From contig NC_092796.1 of assembly GCF_918797505.1 (NCBI RefSeq), positions 54,466,851-54,530,850 on the forward strand: a stretch of DNA of 64,000 nt, given 5' to 3'. The translations under genes were made by a program, and so were the position numbers. The DNA is from Bemisia tabaci. Taxonomy: Eukaryota > Arthropoda > Insecta > Hemiptera > Aleyrodidae. Positions 53,433 through 62,610 of this stretch are shown piece by piece (position 1 is the stretch's first letter; each line of letters starts with the position of its first letter). The notes beneath the pieces were generated by a model. It was not told the DNA's origin, made no database searches, and was given only the letters and a program-made list of their open reading frames with translations.

Positions 53433-53433
<1 letters not shown>
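51814..53433. other. No gene recognised
   Basis: AT-rich, about 1.6 kb, with very low complexity between 51880 and 52250. No gene recognised. Confidence 0.45.

Positions 53434-53473
<40 letters not shown>
53434..53473 (+). repeat. Poly-A run of 40
   Basis: An uninterrupted A-run. It could be the tail of a retroposed sequence to its left, but no duplication or element body is recognisable. Confidence 0.9.
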
Positions 53474-53475
<2 letters not shown>

Positions 53476-53827
53476 CAAATTGTGGTTTGCAGGGTTTTGC
53501 GTGGATCAACCCATAACCTACAAAATAAGAACTTGTTGAGCACATTTCGCCAAACTTTAACCGGAAGACAGTGGTCCGGAAGTCGCGCATCGTAATTTCT
53601 GACATTTTTCAGAACTGCAAAAAAGCTGTACGAGATAGGATAGTCTACATGAAGCTTTATTCGTTTATCTGACTGTACCGAGGATTTTAGCAAAATTACT
53701 GAATACTTTTTGAAAGTGGAACTCAAAAATGCTGAGACTACTCACGGAAGTTATGAAGTTAGTTGAAGAGGTTTCCGGTAAGCTCATCATGATGTTTTAG
53801 CAATTTGCCATAAGGAATCGCATGTGT

Positions 53828-53828
<1 letters not shown>
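53474..53828. other. Segment between poly-A and poly-T
   Basis: About 355 bp, no recognised gene. It is bracketed by homopolymers of similar length in inverted orientation. Confidence 0.4.

Positions 53829-53867
<39 letters not shown>
53829..53867 (+). repeat. Poly-T run of about 39
   Basis: An uninterrupted T-run; on the minus strand it would be a poly-A tail. Confidence 0.88.
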
Positions 53868-53868
<1 letters not shown>

Positions 53869-53898
53869 TCTAGTCAAAGTTTACAACGGCGACTTAAG

Positions 53899-54212
53899 CT
53901 GCTGTGCCAAGGAAAAATGCCGTATGAAAATTCGAGAATGGTCGAATTTCTTCCAATAAAATGTTTATAGTTGAGAAGGTTGACGAGTATTTTCCCTTGA
54001 AATTTTCAGGTAATTTAGATCTGATCGAAAAAAAAAAAAAATCTCCGAAAATTTCGAGGAAAAATCGCTGATTTCACTTAAAAATCATTTTTGATTAAAA
54101 GAAATGTGACCATGTCTGATATTCGCTGATTTCCCTTAGAAATCATTTTTTATTAAAAGAAATGTGGCAATGTCTGAAGGCTCATTCGGCATTCTACCTT
54201 ACCAAGTCAATA
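53899..54212. mobile_element. MITE family H, copy 8
   Basis: Left end CTGCTGTGCCAAGGAAAAAT and 'gccgtatgaaaattcgagaa'; right arm 'aaatgtggcaatgtctgaag' and 'ggctcattcggcattc', then degraded. It contains a duplicated block around 54062 and 54122 ('tgatttcac/ccttaaaaatcatttt'). Confidence 0.65.
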
Positions 54213-54317
54213 CCTATTTTTCACTGCATAATTTTAGGCAACAATACTAGTGAGTTTCCTCGCGATTATAAAAAAAACAACAAATCAACAAAGCGAGAAA
54301 AATGTTTTGACTTGCAG

Positions 54318-54412
54318 AATACAGGGTATTTCGGGCGTTTTTTTCGGGACCCAGGACCATCCACGGGATTGAGCCAGATCTCAGCGCAGGAACGGACGGT
54401 TGAAAACGGCGT
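54318..54412 (+). CDS. Candidate internal coding exon
   Basis: 95 bp between acceptor 'tttgacttgcag' and donor CGT|GTAAGT. One frame is open and reads NTGYFGRFFRDPGPSTGLSQ then ISAQERTVENG. No family recognised. The splice signals are good, but a single exon cannot be confirmed by eye. Confidence 0.28.
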
Positions 54413-54797
54413 GTAAGTGACAAAATAACTCAATTTGCGACAGATTGCTGCGACGTGAACAGTCGAGAGGCGAAGAGGGGGGTGGGGCGGTGGCAAGTGC
54501 GATCAAGCTGGGATGCTTTCTAGACGTCATGCTAGATTAGGGATCTCGCGGCGACAATTGGGACTAGGTCTGGGGCACGGCCGCGATGATGGTCGCCCGT
54601 CACTGCGTCGCGTCGCGTCGGGACGCCGCGCGCCGCCACCGCTTGAATTCGACGCCAACGGCGCTCAGTGACATGAGTCCGGATTCCTCGAATATGAATC
54701 AACACAGTAACGGCAAATAATTGCAGTGAATTTTGCAGTGTTTAAGATAGAGAAAATAAGTGATGCACAACACACGTTGGCAAAAATCACCAACACT
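54413..54797. other. GC-rich island, unassigned
   Basis: GC-rich to about 54690, with 'gcgtcgcgtcgcgtcggg' runs. No gene recognised. Confidence 0.4.
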
Positions 54798-55278
54798 CAC
54801 TGGAAAAAAAAACATATCGACGGTGAAACTACCAAACCACGTATCTCGTTTGCGGTGTTTAAAAATCTAAGCTCACGTTTTATTTTTTTGAAGTAGACCA
54901 AATCAATATCATTCTTTGAAATTTTCACGGAATTTTCTCCGCACGAAGAGGAAAAATCACAGAAATTTTCAAGACTGGATGTTGAGTAGTTTTTCATTTA
55001 AAAAATAAAGTATGACAGGAAGACTGCGACGTCGCAAACCGAGATACGTGGTTTGGTAGTTTCACCGTCGATATTGGATCTAGAGTCCAGACTCTTAAAA
55101 ACATTGACAAGAAAAAATTCTCTTGATTCAATCAGATTTATTAAATCAAGAACCAAGCCTCTTAATTTGAGCGGATTTCCTTTTGATTTAAGCTTAAATC
55201 TGATTGAATCAAGAGTCCTTTTTCTTGTCAATGTTTTAAAGAGTCTGGACTCTAGATACAATGTGTTTTTTTCCAGTG
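54798..55278 (+). mobile_element. MITE family A, copy 12, split by a B element
   Basis: Left end CACTGGAAAAAAAAACATAT, then 255 bp of family B, then the rest of A resumes at TTGGATCTAGAGTCC and ends CCAGTG. The outer flanks are CT on both sides (54796-54797, 55279-55280). Confidence 0.9.
54817..55071 (-). mobile_element. MITE family B, copy 4, inside A
   Basis: Ends TCGACGGTGAAACTACCAAA and its exact mirror. TA duplication at 54815-54816 and 55072-55073, created in the 'acaTAttgg' variant of A's arm (compare 51600). The arms are about 42 bp and nearly perfect. Confidence 0.9.
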
Positions 55279-55280
55279 CT

Positions 55281-56251
55281 CTTGTCGGAAGTAATGCACA
55301 GTTAAAAATGTCCGTGTTTATGTTTACTTAGGGTTGCTTTGAATTACTATTTTTTTGTATGATCAATAAAAAGGACTTGGTTGATGAACCAAATTTGACG
55401 CGTTGGGTGCAAGAACGGCTTTCCTAGGTTGCGGTGTTCCAGAGTCTCCAGTGCTAATTTTTGTTTTAGAGAGTAAACTATAGGGTGAGTTTTCTGAAAT
55501 TTTACATTTTTACAACTGTAAAATCATAAAGAATGTCCAGTAAAAGTTACAACACATTATATATATTCGCTTTAATTATAATGGATGACACGTTAGCTCA
55601 AGATTTGCCCCTTCTGCACCTAGCGCTTCATTTCTTGGGAGTCCTGTCTATATCTACATGTAGATCTCATCTATCTCTACGTTTATCCTGTCTATCTAGA
55701 TAGAGGATTCCATTGTGAACATGCGAAATCCTAACATCGTTGCAGATCGTGGAACATTTGCACACTATTTTTTCTAAAAAAACATCCGACTTAACCGTAT
55801 GTGCGATATGAACGGCAAGGTGTGACAGTGCCGTTGATGGTGCCATCAAACCCACTTTTTGGTGTCTCCTCTAGCAGCATGACCACTCTTCAAAAGGATT
55901 GACCAGTTGAAACGGTCGCTAATTAATTTCTTTCAACTGTTGCCAAAGTCTCTCTCATATTTGAGTCTACTTTTTAGAGATGTTGCGGCACTAAATATAG
56001 TTTGGACAACCAGATTTTCTAAATTCCACATTGAACCACGAGCGCTTTTGTGCGTCCTTTTGCTGAATTGCTAGGAAAAACCATACCCGCTTTGACAATC
56101 AGAGAAGTCCTCCAAAGGACTGCAAACCTCCTGTGATAACCCGTGAAAAATCCACGAAAACAACTGAAGGGATTAGCAGGATTTATCAAAAAAATCCCAA
56201 TCGAATAATGCTGAAATTTCTAACAATAATTTAAGCCCACACCCATGCTCA
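55281..56251. other. No gene recognised
   Basis: AT-rich; a run of 'ctatctctac' / 'ctgtctatct' pyrimidine repeats lies near 55640-55700. No gene. Confidence 0.4.
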
Positions 56252-56650
56252 CACTGAAAAAAAAAATCTCAGTGTATTTACTAAGAAAAGGGTAAAATTA
56301 CCAAGAATTCCAGGTTCTATTTGATCCCAGTTTTTTCTTGGTAAAATTACCATTTTTAGAAATTTCGGTAAAATTATTGAACTTTCTCGGTAATTTTACT
56401 GGACTTTGGTAAAAACGCCAATATTTTTAATCGACTGTGGTAGAATTACCGAGATAAAATGGCCAAGTTACCGGGAATTGATTACCAATAAAAGTGGTAT
56501 TCTTACCTGAAAAAAAAACAGTAAAAATACCGGTTTTTAGGTAAGCTTACCAGTCTGTCTTGGTAAAATTACCAATAATTGGTAAAAAAAAGTGAGATGG
56601 TAAAGGTACCAACGGACCTTGGTAAAAACGCCGAGAATTTTTTTTTAGTG
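56252..56650 (+). mobile_element. MITE family C, copy 1
   Basis: Ends CACTGAAAAAAAAAATCTCA and a mirror ending TTTTTTTTTAGTG. The interior is dense with GGTAA and TTACC in alternating orientation. Flanks are CA and AA. Confidence 0.82.
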
Positions 56651-58428
56651 AATGCGGTAAAGAATTCAATTGGTAAGCAGTTCGCTTAAAACGGTGCCAA
56701 ATTATTAATCACAATTACTTCGGCGCGTGCGTGGAAAAAGCAACTCCATCATCAGCAAGTTTCGATGGTCTTCCTTTCCTCGAAGCATGACCATCGCGGC
56801 TAGATTCGGGTTGCGTCCGATGAAATGAGACCGATTGCGCATCATCACACGCTGCAGCGCCCGAAAATCGACACCGGGTCTCGATCAATGGTAACCGTGC
56901 GACAATTCCAGTTAATTGCAACGGGCAATTGGACTCATTTCTCCGGGCTAGCCTTTGTTGTTGTTATTGTTTTAGCGTTCCCATACAGTCGCCGAGTCTT
57001 CCTTTCGGAGGCGACTCCTCAGTCAACATTGGCTCGGCCGTGAAATCGAAGATCAAACTGGAGCATCCGGCATATCGATACTCTGTAAACGATAGATCGA
57101 CTCAGCTCGACATCCATTATGCACGATAGAATCGATCGATTTGCGAGGGATCGAAGCTGCATTTGCTTGGTACAGTTAACTTCGCGCCGTGCACCAAAGC
57201 CGAAAACAAAAACTAGGAAGCGCATGTAACAATTAAAGTGGTTACGTGTCATTGTCTCTCCCTCGCTGTCAATTTTTGATGACTCCGAAAATAGGATGCC
57301 TCTCGTAAAGTGTTTTTCCACTGGGCGCCACTGCTCGAACGTAAACAAACATGACCTTCTTGGATTTTTCGCGGCCTCTGAGAGCAAGGGTTAGTGATCT
57401 CGAAGTGATTTGGTTTTAGCGCCTTAAGTTTCAAGCTACATTGAGATAGAAAAATCATAATTTTTGTCTGATACCTGAGCAATCAGTCATATAGGAAAAA
57501 CTTCAAATTTCGGTCACTGTTTGTTTTTTTCAGCATTTTAAAATTAAACTAGGAGGCAACGCCCCCTCACCCCCTCGCGATCTAACCCCCCCCCCCCCCC
57601 CCGGTAGCTTTTCGCATCTCATGCGGGTGCGTTACGCCTTACTCTTATAATTTCATATTATAAAGTAAGATCTGAAAAAATCCGTTCTGAGGTTAATCAA
57701 GAACGAGTTTAAATATCCGATATAGCCTTTCTCGGGAAGAAAATTGATAGAGAGGGAAAGACTTTCGATCTTTAAAACTATTAATTAGGTTTAAAACGAA
57801 ACTCACTTTGAGCAAGGGCAAGAAGTAGGTTAGAGATGATAACCAATCTGCATAATAGTAGAGGTGCTACCCTGTGCATGACTGTAGGAACATCATAACG
57901 GAGACCTGCAACAAAAAATCAGAATGTGTTGAAATAATTACGTCCAGCTATCTATCTGCAAAGAAAATGAATGTGAAACTTTCCTTATAAAAATGACCGA
58001 TAGAACAGCGTCGAAATGGCAGTAGCGTCGAATGTTAAATTTCATACTGAATTTAAGTGACACCTGTTAAATCTTCTTCAGGCATCACATAAGACCAGTA
58101 AAAATTTAACTATGACATTGTTTTACCGGTCAGTTTTATCAGGGATTCAGCATAAACAAGTATGTGAACATTGGGAAGGGGAAATCGGAAAAAATAGGAT
58201 TTGCACTTTTCTTTTAGTGTAGCCAATTAGTTTATGCGGTCAATTTGAAAAAATTTCTCTATATGCCGGGTGATCCAGACTACCCGTCTACTATCTCTAT
58301 CCGAAGAACCACTGAACATCGAGTTCTGAGGGCCAGGCCCGTCATGAGGATGGGGATACTGGGTCCATGGTACTGGGGCCCGGGCCTTCTAATTCAGACA
58401 CCGTCCAGTGCATTCATTCTAGACGCCA
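56651..58428. other. Unassigned; GC-rich 56690-57240
   Basis: The GC-rich part contains a hairpin 'cgatggtc'...'gaccatcg' and homeodomain-like 'agttaattgc'. It also has several short frames without domains. A C-run lies at about 57588-57602. The remainder is AT-rich. Confidence 0.4.
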
Positions 58429-58660
58429 CACAGTGGATCGAGTCAATGGAAGAGGTTGGACAAAATTTGGAAACTTTAAAAGCTTATAACTCCGTTCATT
58501 GAAAACGATGAAATTTTAAAGACGGCTCCAATGGTTTCCTCGTGAAATTTTCTTCTAGAGGTCTCCCCTCAAATTATTAAATGTGACGAATTAAACATCA
58601 AAATTTGCAGTTTTAGTCACATTTCATGTCCGACGTTTCTGATTGGCTCGATCCACCGTG
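58429..58660. mobile_element. MITE family R, copy 2
   Basis: Ends CACAGTGGATCGAGTCAATG and the mirror ending TTGGCTCGATCCACCGTG. Internal 'aatggtttcctcgtgaaatt' and 'catcaaaatttgcagtttta' match copy 1. Flanks CA and CG (one mismatch). Confidence 0.75.
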
Positions 58661-58677
58661 CGTGATGCATTTGACCG

Positions 58678-58916
58678 CACTGGAAAAAAAAAAAAAAAAA
58701 ACACATTGGATCTAGAGTCCAGACTCTTGAAAACATTGACAAGAAAAAATACTCTTAATTCAATCAGATTTAAGCTTAAATCAAAAGGAAACCCGCTCAA
58801 ATTAAGAGGCTTGGTTCTCGATTTAAACAAAAATCCGATTGAATCAAGAGTCTTTTTTCTGTCGATGTTTTTAAGAGTCTGGACTCTAGATCCAATGTGT
58901 TTTTTTTCCCCCAGTG
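58678..58916 (-). mobile_element. MITE family A, copy 13
   Basis: CACTGG and CCAGTG ends, reverse centre, with an expanded A-run (18 bases) on the left. Perfect CG on both sides (58676-58677, 58917-58918). It starts 18 bases after R copy 2. Confidence 0.9.
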
Positions 58917-58985
58917 CGAGACTTTGCTAAATATGCTCCACTTCGTTGGCGAAAATTGTTTAGAACTCCGAGGTTGGGACAGGTA
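58915..58985 (+). other. Candidate exon using a MITE-derived acceptor
   Basis: The T/C-run and CAG at the end of family A copy 13 form a strong 3' splice site. About 70 bases later comes a strong donor, GGGACAG|GTAAGTAGT. Two frames are open across it. No protein family recognised. Confidence 0.22.
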
Positions 58986-59648
58986 AGTAGTGAAGAAAAC
59001 CTCTCAAGCCAATTCCAACACCATGAATATGCACTAGAGGCCCTACTCGACTCGAGTTGAGATTTTAGCACGGAGGCGTGAGTGAGTGAAAATGGACGTA
59101 ATCGCGGGTTATTTTCCCGGACTCCTCGGAGGTAGGAGCCGCGAAGCTCCTTTGTTTGATCAGAGTGTGAGTGTGTTTGGACGGTGGACGTCGAGCACGG
59201 GACGGGATGGCGTGCAAGTTGTGTTTGAACTCCATGCCCCTGTCCGAATGCAAATCCTCTTTCACGGGCGCCAGCCACACCGCGCACCGCCGCGCCGCGA
59301 GTTTACTGACCCCGCGTCTCGTGGCGCCGCGATGCCTGCCACCCGCAATGCATGGTTTTGAAACTGAATCGTAACACTGAAAGCATAAAAACTCAGGTTG
59401 TAAAAGCTGCACTTGCGGGCTATAAAGCCACACCTCCATTTTGGGTTCAGTGGTCGGCGCAACGGGTGCTACACCTGGAACTTTCGGCCTCTCAGACCGG
59501 AATATGCGGTATGTGTATAATTGAAAAAATCAGAAAAAATGTCTAACGTCTTTTCTGAACGCCCCCCCATCCCCAAAGTACTCTGAAATTACGTGACAAA
59601 ACACCTAAAGGCAATCTACCGCAGAAGAGGGGCCATTATCGATATGAA
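58986..59648. other. GC-rich island, unassigned
   Basis: GC-rich from about 59040 to 59350, with overlapping frames on both strands up to 133 codons and no domain. Possibly promoter-like or exon-bearing, but nothing decides it. Confidence 0.38.
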
Positions 59649-59956
59649 CACGGAGAAAAAAACTTCGTGCGTGGGACCCGAAGTTGAGGTCATATAGATC
59701 TCTAAAGTTTTCGGATCGCGTATCTAAAAACTTGAGGTCCAACTGCCGAAGTGCGAGCCAGACATCTGGAGTATTTCGATATATACCGAAGGGTTCGGGT
59801 CCCACATCTGAAGTACTCCGGCACATACCGAAGTGCCTCGATGTCTGACCCGAACTTCGGCAGCTCGACCTCAAGTTTTCGGATGCGTGATCAGAAAACT
59901 TCAGAGATCCATATGACCTCAACCTCGGGTCCCATGCACGGAGTTTTTTCTCCGTG
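59649..59956. mobile_element. MITE family D, copy 2
   Basis: Ends CACGGAGAAAAAAACTTCGT and the mirror ending GTTTTTTCTCCGTG. AA on both sides (59647-59648, 59957-59958). The interior repeats 'ccgaag', 'acatctg' and 'gacccgaacttcggcagct' as in copy 1. Confidence 0.82.
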
Positions 59957-59958
59957 AA

Positions 59959-61572
59959 GATTTGACCATAAATACAACTGTATCAAATTGTTTTTAAAAT
60001 CAATTGTGTTCTCACTTTTCTATATTTTCCTCGCCAACAGTTCAGTTGGCAATACAGTAGAGCAGAACTTGTACAGTTCAAATCGTTTTCACTGAAAAAC
60101 TACGAAATAAGGAAGCACCTGTTGAGTGAGGATCCTATAGACATAAAATGACAGCTTACATCTGACAATTCTTTGTTCTCAAACGAGATTGGATTTCTCT
60201 CTGGGATTTCTCAGCAATGATTTTTATAGAACGAGAATGAGAAACATCGCGATATAGCCCTTTGTAGCATTTTCCCTGAGTGTCATAAAAACGTGAAGTA
60301 GAGATTTATCCACGCTGCGATACACAGACTGTTGCTTTCATTTCTTCCATTTGCCTCAGATATGTGTACTGTACATTCTGTACATTTATACGAGATGGGA
60401 TGGTTTTATTGGAATCCTCTATGAAATAGTTTATTCGATGACAAAGCAGTAGCACAACCAGCTGTAGATTTCACTTTTTCTTTCATAATAACAAAATGAA
60501 AATAACCAGATGAACTTTTGCGGCAATTATCTTGACATTTCTCAACAACTTTTGCCCCCATTGAGTGCTCCTATCATTACATGGGCTGATATAACTGATG
60601 ATCATTTTGACACAGGGCCAAATAAGGTAATAAACCGAAATAGATTATACGAATATTTTAAAGGTAATTTTTCGTACTCCTGCCAAGACCGAGAACTAAA
60701 ACCGCGATTGAATGCGCTAATACCAAACTTTCGATTCTACTAGTTTCAGTACCGTCATTTCTCAAAAATTTGTCAAGCTTCATAAACGAAAAATAACAAA
60801 TTAGTGAAAGCGTGAGTTTTTCAAAAAATTTTTAAAAGTCTTAAGCTTCATCGTACCCCACCAACATTTGGGTGTAGGTATATTCTATGGAATCCACCTG
60901 GATTGAAGCCTTATTTTTGACAACTCAAATTTGTGAATTTTTCCGAGGAGGTGGAGGGGCGGACTGTGCCGAAGCACGACCAGACGATGTAACATGGAGC
61001 TATAAAGGTTAAAATGGGATGGATTTATGAAAGTTTCCAGTTCTGATGAAATTATTTTCTTCCGGCAGCTTCTCTTCTTGCTAGATTCCATGGATTTCGT
61101 AGTGATTTTTTTCACGATTTTATAGGATTTCATTGGATTTCTCCACGATTTCATAATAATCGAGGTGTATTCATTAATTTAAATCGTTCGATTACCCTTA
61201 TTCTCTGAGAATTTGCATAGAAAGTTATTCTAAAGAATGTGCGTTACTTAAATGATAGACAAAAACATATACTGATGTTAATTACGTCGGCTTATTGTTC
61301 ATTGGTCCTCTAGGAAATATGTATTAATTTTAACCAACTAAATATGATTTTGTTCCGCACGCAACCGATCAAGTATCTTAATTGTTGTTAACCTCCATAA
61401 GATCATAATAAGTTTATTTTCCTTGACAGGAACATTCAAAACTAACCGTGCCTTCGTTAGTGAGAACTGTTGGATTTTTCGCGAAGGCCCCAGAAATGCG
61501 TGGCAAGTCTGGAGGGGAAAAGCACGAAAACGGTTTTCGTGTTTTCATACTTACACGCTAATACATTTTCAG
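59959..61572. other. No gene recognised apart from a small frame
   Basis: AT-rich. Apart from the 77-codon frame listed separately I see no gene or repeat family. Confidence 0.4.
60510..60743 (+). CDS. Hypothetical small frame
   Basis: 77 codons with balanced amino-acid composition unlike the repeat-derived frames: begins MNFCGNYLDISQQLLPPLSA and includes ITWADITDDHFDTG. There is an AG just before the Met and a GTAATA after NK, so it could instead be an exon ending at about 60629. No domain, signal peptide or membrane segment is recognised. Confidence 0.2.
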   Translation: MNFCGNYLDISQQLLPPLSAPIITWADITDDHFDTGPNKVINRNRLYEYFKGNFSYSCQDRELKPRLNALIPNFRFY

Positions 61573-61661
61573 ATGAAAAGTCCATTTACCTAACGGTACA
61601 CGGAGGCTGCACCGCGCTCTGTTCGCCGTGCAGCAAGCACGTTTGTCGAAATCGGACAGAA
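61573..61661 (+). CDS. Candidate coding exon, cysteine-rich
   Basis: 89 bp between acceptor 'ctaatacattttcag' (with a branch-point-like CTAAT) and donor GAA|GTAAGT. The open frame reads EKSIYLTVHGGCTALCSPCS then KHVCRNRTE, with cysteines spaced C-x3-C-x2-C-x4-C and an NRT glycosylation site, suggesting a secreted or extracellular domain. It is more GC-rich than its flanks. No family could be named. Confidence 0.35.
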
Positions 61662-61795
61662 GTAAGTGCTTTCACAGTGTTGCGAACTGGAAATGCGCTA
61701 ATTTCCCGCGGCACGGCACGGTTCGCCTCGTCTCGTCGCGTCGGCTGCTTCTCCGTCAGGTCTAAATTCCTGCGTTGCCACGGATTCTGAATCCG

Positions 61796-62209
61796 CACTG
61801 AAAAAAAATTCTCGGCGTTTTAACCACAGTCCGTTGGTACCTTTACCATCTCACATGTTTTATCAATTATTGGTAAGTTTACCAAGACAGACCGGTAAGC
61901 TTACCTAAAAACCGGTATTTTTACTGTTTTTCAGGTAAGAATACCACTTTTATTGGTAATCAATTCCCGGTAACTTTGCCATTTTATCTCAGTAATTCTA
62001 CCACAGTCGATAAAAAATATTGGCGTTTTTACCAAGGTCCAGTAAAATTACCGAGAAAGTTCAATAATTTTACCGAGATTTCTCGGTAAAATTACCAATT
62101 CCATCAATGGTAATTTTACCAAAAAAAAACTAGGATCAAATAGAACCCTGCGTTCTTGGTAATTTTATCCTTTTCTTAGTAAATACACCGAGATTTGTTT
62201 TTTTCAGTG
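61796..62209 (-). mobile_element. MITE family C, copy 2
   Basis: Inverted relative to copy 1. Ends CACTGAAAAAAAATTCTCGG and TTTTTTTCAGTG. Perfect CG on both sides (61794-61795, 62210-62211). The same GGTAA/TTACC microrepeat interior aligns with copy 1 along its length. Confidence 0.85.
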
Positions 62210-62211
62210 CG

Positions 62212-62385
62212 CCTCATGTCTTGTCATTCCCTTTAATGCAAAATCATAACAGTAACGCACAATGCCTGAGGCGCGAAATTTTTGGAGGTTGGACCGTGGA
62301 GCGGTCAGGAGGCGTACCCCCTATTTTCATTTCGTTGTAAAGCAGTATTTCAAATAATAAGTTTCAGGAGGCTGATTCTGAAATT
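62212..62385. other. No gene recognised
   Basis: Short spacer between MITE copies. Confidence 0.4.
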
Positions 62386-62610
62386 GACTGGAAAAAAACA
62401 TAGGATCTAGAGTCCAGACTCTTAAAATCATCGACAAAAAAATATACTCTTGATTCAATCAGATTTAAGCTTAAATCAAGAACCAAGCCTCTTAATTTGA
62501 GCGGATTTCCTTTTGATTTAAGCTTAAATCTGATTGAATCGAGAGTATTTTTTCTTATCAATGTTTTCAAGAGTCTGGACTCTAGATCCAATGTGTTTTT
62601 TTTTCCAGTG
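62386..62610 (+). mobile_element. MITE family A, copy 14
   Basis: Left end changed to GACTGG, right end CCAGTG, + centre. It lacks the 'cacattgg' part of the left arm (reads 'acataggatc'). Flanks do not match. Confidence 0.82.
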
